Source: Neoscytalidium dimidiatum (lineage: Eukaryota > Ascomycota > Dothideomycetes > Botryosphaeriales > Botryosphaeriaceae). From it: DNA of 64,000 nt. The DNA lies in contig CM074705.1 in NCBI GenBank assembly GCA_037367355.1, positions 2,232,001 through 2,296,000 of the forward strand. Direction: 5' to 3'. Below, piece after piece: positions 58,962-64,000 of this stretch. Every line of letters begins with the position of its first letter. The stretch's first letter is position 1. The position numbers and the translations under genes are program-made. Under the pieces are notes generated by a model. That model had not been told where the DNA came from. It was given only the letters and a program-made list of their open reading frames with translations, and searched no databases.

Positions 58962-59266
58962 ACTTTTTTTTCTTTTCTCTTCACTCCACTTTGCCCTCAA
59001 GGCAAGGACGTCCTCCTGTTCGGTCCTCTTGAAAGGGTCGAGCGCACGGAGGATGGAGAGCCAGTGTCAAGGACGCACTTTAAAGGTCCTGGGTGGGAGT
59101 GGCTCTGCCTTCGCGCAGGGTCCGGGCTCTGCTCACTATGTGGCTCTGATTCCATAGTAGAGCAGACCCAGCGAGGAACTAAACACCTCGCTGGGGGTCA
59201 TATAAAACCTGAGTGACGTCTAGCTTTGTAATATCTGTTCTATGTAGTAATTCAACATGTCTTTTT
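58962..59266 (+). ncRNA. Candidate structured noncoding RNA, family unknown
   Basis: No plausible protein is encoded, but four stems can be drawn within 185 nt. TCCTCC (59011-59016) pairs with GGAGGA (59048-59053). AGAGCCA (59057-59063) pairs with TGGCTCT (59100-59106), enclosing an inner stem 59070-59074/59086-59090. A 13-bp stem 59128-59140/59153-59166 has one bulged base. A perfect 10-bp stem 59167-59176/59186-59195 has a 9-nt loop. A TATA box lies 30 bp upstream of the presumed start and a T5 run lies at 59262-59266. A GGGTCGAGC element near 59036 is near the Pol III B-box consensus. The size (about 300 nt) is in the range of SRP, RNase P or MRP RNA, but I could not match their conserved cores or those of U1-U6 or U3. 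The ends are guesses. Confidence 0.45.
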
Positions 59267-61933
59267 GTCTGCTACCTATGCCTCACTTGTTTGTACCTCT
59301 TGGTGTTTCTATGCACGGCTCGCCTTGGCCGGGCCTTTCGAATAAGATCCGATGTTCCCTCACCTATGTTTTGGCTTGCCTTCCATGCAAGTAGATAACC
59401 TTGTAGGTCCAAGAAGAATGCGCTGGCAGGCGTGCCTCTCTTCACTGCTGCACTCTTCCTGCTCTTTGAATATCCGAATTCGTTATTCTCTTCGCCCTCA
59501 GGCCAACTTCCTCCATTTTACTTCCCGTTTGCTGTTGCTTTTCCAGACATGAAGGGACCGATAATTATTTCTTAGTGATGTATCGTTGTCTCACGTAGGG
59601 GATCGCTCAGCTACATTTTTTTCCTTGCAGCTCACTAACAAGGTGCTCCGCTGTTAAGATCTATAATACTTCTTGTTCGGTGCCCCGCTTCACTCAGTGC
59701 TTTCGGTCCTTATAGCAGTCTAGAAGTACTCTGTGATGACACTTCCCTCACCAGGCTTATCGCTCATAGTCTCCAGTATTCGGGGCCTCTGCTACGCATG
59801 ATAGGAACTCATCAACATCAAACTCATTTATCTTACCCGACCAAAGATAACATGCCGCAATCTTTACGTGCAGCTTGAGCTTGAGATTCAACCTTATTTT
59901 TTTTTTTTTACATAAATGCGGGTAAACTAAAAACAAAAAGCACATCCCAACCCAAACTTTTCAGCTGGAGCCTTAAGCCACAGGTTCTCATGCTGATTAT
60001 TCACCAAAGAATTGGACGTGCTCTCAAAGACCTAGAGAATATCAGAAAGACGGCTCTTCAAAGCACCATGAGTATTTGAAGAGCCGCGTCAGTCATCGAA
60101 TAAACTTCCTTTAACAAGCAACTCGAATACGAATCTTTGACTTTAATCTTCATAGATAGAAGTAACTTCATTACATGGAGCACGTGGAGTTTAGTGCTCA
60201 TAGGAATACGATATGCTGTCGATCTTATATGATATGTTCCGTGACTGAAGAGTGTGACACAGGCGGACATGAAAGAAATGTAATCTTGAACATGTCTGTA
60301 TCAATATTTACTTTTGATGTTGTGAGAGCAATGGAGCCTCTGGAGACTTAATGTATGGCCTGAGTTAGAGTAATTCAGACTCCTCGTCGAGAAATTGTCC
60401 TGGAACGTCGCGTCTCATTAGCACCACTATGAAAATAAATATTCGTACGGAAGGGATATCAAAGCGTTCGAAATAGTACGATATTCCTCCACATACCGCT
60501 GGGAGGCCAAGAGCTACTAGTAAACGCAGTTGCCTCTCGCTGCCCAAGCATGTGCGCAGACCCCGAATTCCAAAGCATTTCTTTGAACAGCGTGGCGCAG
60601 CTTGAAGATCGACATTGACCATCGCAGTACAAGATTGCTGAGGCTCTCTTGGCATTGCTTTCTCTTTAGCGGATGCGCATGATGTAGAGTTCTTGTGATG
60701 AACACAAAGTCTGTCAAAGTGGCGAGGTCATCACGAATGGAAATATATGATATTTGGTATCTTATCCACGGAAAGAGCGAGATATCTCTGCAGAGGCCGC
60801 ACTGACAGTCTGCAGTGGGTACGCCTTCACCGGTGCTCGAGCGTTGTGGTGGCGCACTGTGCCTTCCATCACGGTGAGTTCGGTGAAGTCTTCATGCTCG
60901 GCCTATGCGACCATCCTTTCGCTTGGAAGAATCGTTTGAGGCTTTCGCTATCCACGCAGGAGGACAGCGTCATTTTGCGCGCACTCGGCGCATTCACAAT
61001 CACTGCTGTTGCTTCGGGAACTAGTTCCTCTATACATTGGTTTGCAACTCTTCGCGCAGACGTCTGTCCAATATTCGAGTAGTTGAATGGGGTAATACTG
61101 AGGCTTCCCGCCTGCTATACGAATCGCTGCTTCTTGGCCGCGCTCAGACTTCATTATGTGGGACCATGCTGAGGTTTACCGTTTGTGGAAAAGCCGGTGC
61201 TCGGGGCAAGCGTTTACGAGTTTGCATCGGGGCAACTTGCTCTGAGAAAGGAAGCAAGGAAAGAAACACATGCCGGATATCCATCTGCTGCTTATTCTTT
61301 CCTTGGCCTCATTAAGCCTATCTTTTATCTTTCAAAGCTTAATTCAACCTTCTGTGTACTTTTCACTGCCTGACATACGCTTCCACAACTGATTCTGTGT
61401 TCTGATCATAGCCCGGTGCTTCTCCGGTCTTGCGGTTAGAACATATTTGACGCTCCTTATTCGCGGCGACCTTGACTCAGGTGGGCCTGGAAGCGGTCTC
61501 TGGAAATGACCGGCGACGCGCAATACGTTCCCAATTCGTACAAGTGTAGCAGCCGCTCAGCCTACTTTACTTCTATTCCGAGAACCATGGCCGCGCTCCC
61601 CACGATACATGACATCACGGCACAATCAACCTCCGAGAGCTCAGATCAATCTGCGGGGAAGAACGATAGGGCAAGCAGCCCTGTTTCATCCCCCTTTCCC
61701 GCCATAAGGCTGTCAATACGTCTTTCTTATTCGCTAGTCCCTGAGTTGAGGTCCCACAGCTTATGCCGTCAGTAAAACCATGTCAGCCACTGCCACTGCT
61801 GGACGGTTCCGCCCAACTCCATAACGTTCAGGCCGCTGCTCATCCAGAGCCCTCGTATTGCGGCAATTGAAGTCTTGCCATATCCATCCTTAAGGGGCTT
61901 CAGTGCTCCCCGCCAGCAGCCCTACAAGTCCTC
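59267..61933. other. Gene-poor stretch
   Basis: This 2.7-kb stretch contains a T-run near 59898 and frames of up to 111 codons on both strands without recognised domains. It ends in the promoter of the Alt a 1-like gene. Confidence 0.45.
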
Positions 61934-61941
61934 TATATAAA
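61934..61941 (+). promoter_or_regulatory. TATA box of the Alt a 1-like gene
   Basis: TATATAAA about 130 bp before the ATG, followed by a CA/CT-rich 5' leader (CATCACTTCACTC, CACCACCACC). This is typical of a highly expressed fungal secreted-protein gene. Confidence 0.65.
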
Positions 61942-62071
61942 CAGCCAGCCACGCCGTCATCCCAACCATCATCCCATCGGCTCATCCAATCAACCAGTCA
62001 CACTCGCTAAATCACATCACTTCACTCGCTCACTCAACCAACAACCCCTTCAACCACCACCACCACCGAAA

Positions 62072-62565
62072 ATGAAGTTCCTCGCCATCCTCGCCGCCAC
62101 CGCCGGCCTCGCCGCTGCCGCCCCCACCGCCGTCGCGGACGCCGACCCCAACGCCGTCACCATCACGGACCTGTCCGTCCGCAAGAACAACGGCCTGCAG
62201 GCCGCGTCCTTCACCATCGCCCCGCACGGCGCCAAGTGCTCGCAGACGGACCCGACCGCGCTCGTCTACCCGCGCATGACCGAGTGCCAGGGCAGCACCT
62301 CAAACTACTACTTCCAGATCCAGGAGGCCGAGTCCGCGTACAAGCTGACCATCACCCGCGAGGTCGGCATGAAGTGAGTAGCTCGCATCCACGGGGCGAT
62401 GTTCGTTGGAGCACTTGGCTGACATGGTTACCCAGCTCCGTCGTCAACGGCACCGTCGATGTCCCCGTCTACTGCCACGCCGGCGGCAACGGCGCCAACG
62501 ACTTCGTCTGCACCCAGGTCGGCGACGCCGCGACCACCCTCGCGCAGCGCTACGGCACCTACTAA
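62072..62565 (+). CDS. Alt a 1-like small secreted protein
   Basis: Two exons, 62072-62373 and 62436-62565, flank a 62-bp intron. The product is 143 residues. A clear signal peptide (Met-Lys-Phe-Leu-Ala-Ile-Leu, Ala-rich, cleaved near Ala-Ala-Ala-Ala-Pro) is followed by a beta-rich mature domain. It has four cysteines at 56, 72, 114 and 126. The C-terminal Val-Tyr-Cys-His-Ala-Gly-Gly-Asn-Gly-Ala-Asn-Asp-Phe-Val-Cys matches the conserved end of the Alt a 1-like family (AA1-like, PF16541), found in Dothideomycetes and Sordariomycetes. Members include the Alternaria allergen Alt a 1 and elicitors of plant defence. The exact role here is unknown. Very strong C-ending codon bias suggests high expression. 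Confidence 0.88.
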
Positions 62566-62890
62566 ACGGCCTGCACGATTATCGCACGGGTTACCGTCGG
62601 ACACGGATTTTCAAAGAGAACGGAGTAATCTGACGAAGGGGGAAGGTGTGCGCAGGATGGTCATCATGGATATATAATAAAGTACGAAAAGGCTTAATCT
62701 GAGTGGCTGATGCTTCCACGAAAACCATTGCATTGGGAAGGAGTTTGATGGGTGGTTGCGGAGAGTTGTGGGAATGCTTTTGTAATTCTTCTGTATATAC
62801 TTAAGGGGGGCTTTGGCTCTCCGGACATAGAAACATGTTTTGATTTGCGTAATTTCGCTTCTGCCTGGTAGGCCTTATGTAAACAGTCTT
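62566..62890. other. Convergent spacer
   Basis: This 325-bp spacer holds the 3' flank of the Alt a 1-like gene, including an ATATAATAAA poly(A)-type signal at about 62672-62681, and the 3' flank of the minus-strand gene that follows. Confidence 0.5.
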
Positions 62891-64000
62891 TTATTCCCCC
62901 TCACATCCATATATCCCTCTTTCTGAGAAGGCACCGACAATGCCATCGCCGGAGACTTCAGTACCTGAAGGCTGTTGAGCAACGGAGCAAAGGTCGTTGA
63001 CCGGAAAGAACGCAGTGCTTGATAAATCCAAGTCGTAGATAAAGGATTCTGGTTGCACAAATGAATCGTCGAAGAAGGCTGTGTCGAATGACGGTAAAGT
63101 ACGTTCAAAGATCATGTTGGGCGGGGCTCCATGGCCGTCCTGCTCTGTGGAGTACCATTGATATTCAAACAAAGCTTCGAATTCCTGGGTATGTTCACCA
63201 GTTGACGCAATTTGCCGATAGATTGCAGGACCGAATGGCACTAGATCTGAATTCAATATTTCCAAAGGCGAATTTGTCGTTGTCCCCAGTTCCCGGGCTT
63301 GTCCTGGACTCGCGGCTTCGGGCTGATTGATTATGCTTGTCGTAATTCTCTGGCCAGCTGCCGTCGGCCTTGAAAGTTCAGTGTCTGAAATTTTTGGTAT
63401 CTCAGACATGCTGCTATTAGCCTGGCTTGCCGTCGTGTCCTTTTCCGCATCCATGCTCGTCGTGCCTCTAGGCTCTGGGACTTGATTTGTGGCAGCTTCG
63501 TTCTCCACTGCTTCACCCGCCGTAGCTTCTGGAACTGCGGCTGAAGAGGTAGTAGTGGAAGAGGATGGAGTGGCAGAAGACACATGATCAGTCAAACTGG
63601 TCTCCGGCATAGTGGAATTCCGCTGTTCATGCCATTGTTGGCACACCTGATCGAATATGTTGCGCACGATCCTAGAGATTTCGGCTCCCACGGTTGCCTG
63701 CACTTCGGCTTGCAGGGTTCCAATCTGTGCATCGATGAGTCTGGGCCATTGCCGCCGGGCAAAGTCCTCGAACTCTGCCGTGATCTCTGTGCTCGCTTCA
63801 CAGACTTGTAGATGAATCAGCTTATAGCACTATCTAGTTCACAGAGACAATAGGTGATCAGAACAGGGTCCGTAAACCACGACTTATACGGAGACGGAAT
63901 AATCTGGTCATCCGGAAACAAAAATCGGTAGATTCGAATCCATTTTTCTTCCTTAGTCTCTACACCATTGGGCCGCTTCTTGCTACGGATCTCTTCTTGT
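62891..64000 (-). CDS. 3' part of an unknown fungal protein, cut by the window edge
   Basis: The last exon runs from about 63804 to the stop at 62891 (304 residues). A further coding segment occupies about 63850-63999 and ends near Phe-Pro-Asp-Asp-Gln-Ile-Ile-Pro-Ser-Pro-Tyr. The short intron between them (possibly 63805-63849) has unclear borders. The stretch Lys-Trp-Ile-Arg-Ile-Tyr-Arg-Phe-Leu-Phe-Pro followed by a Glu-Asp-Phe-Ala-Arg-Arg helix is seen in many fungal proteins, some with C2H2 zinc fingers upstream, but no finger lies inside this window. The C-terminal 200 residues are Ser/Thr/Glu/Ala-rich and disordered, ending with an acidic/aromatic region that could be a transactivation segment. 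The 5' end lies beyond 64000. Confidence 0.65.

Noticed and set aside
60747..61082. 111-codon plus-strand frame in the gene-poor right arm
   Set aside because: No known motif, average codon use, and no splice-consistent extension either side.

Overview
The window is nuclear DNA of a filamentous ascomycete (Pezizomycotina). Genes are monocistronic on both strands and are interrupted by short GT-AG introns (about 45-220 bp), several with a CTRAC-type branch site. Gene families typical of this group are present: HET, NACHT-ankyrin NLR, GH131, GH6 with CBM1, Zn2Cys6 regulator, DUF3433, DUF4334 and Alt a 1-like. I cannot place it more finely. No prokaryotic operon, CRISPR array, rRNA or tRNA was recognised.

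Layout. 1.3-10.8 kb is mostly housekeeping: a small membrane protein, a DsbA/FrnE-type oxidoreductase, a Frag1/DRAM/Sfk1 membrane protein, a CorA-type Mg transporter and allantoicase. 12.5-26.1 kb is accessory: a HET-domain gene, a secreted SGNH hydrolase, a decayed MFS permease (allantoate-permease type), a small unknown gene, and an NLR with esterase, NACHT and ankyrin domains. 26.9-30.7 kb holds mitochondrial GatB and an SDR. 30.9-35.0 kb is a plant-cell-wall pair, GH131 with a C-terminal CBM1 and GH6 with an N-terminal CBM1. Gpn3 and S-adenosylmethionine synthetase (36.8-39.4 kb) are divergent from a shared 0.4-kb promoter.

From 41.4 kb accessory sequence returns: an extremely AT-rich block ending at the stop codon of a frameshifted SDR gene, a divergent Zn2Cys6 regulator, a DUF4334 gene that only appears once introns are resolved, an orphan bZIP exon in a gene desert, a large DUF3433 membrane protein, a multiply broken sulfatase and a small four-helix membrane protein. 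The right end holds a candidate structured noncoding RNA (about 58.9-59.3 kb), an Alt a 1-like secreted protein and the 3' part of an unknown gene that runs off the edge.

How genes may work together. GH131 and GH6 both act on cellulose or beta-glucan. The HET and NLR genes are candidate allorecognition or cell-death factors, separated by decayed DNA. The permease relic sits 7 kb from allantoicase, suggesting loss of a transporter near a retained purine-catabolic enzyme. All functional statements come from motif recognition by eye. Exon borders were worked out from splice signals and reading-frame arithmetic, without alignments.
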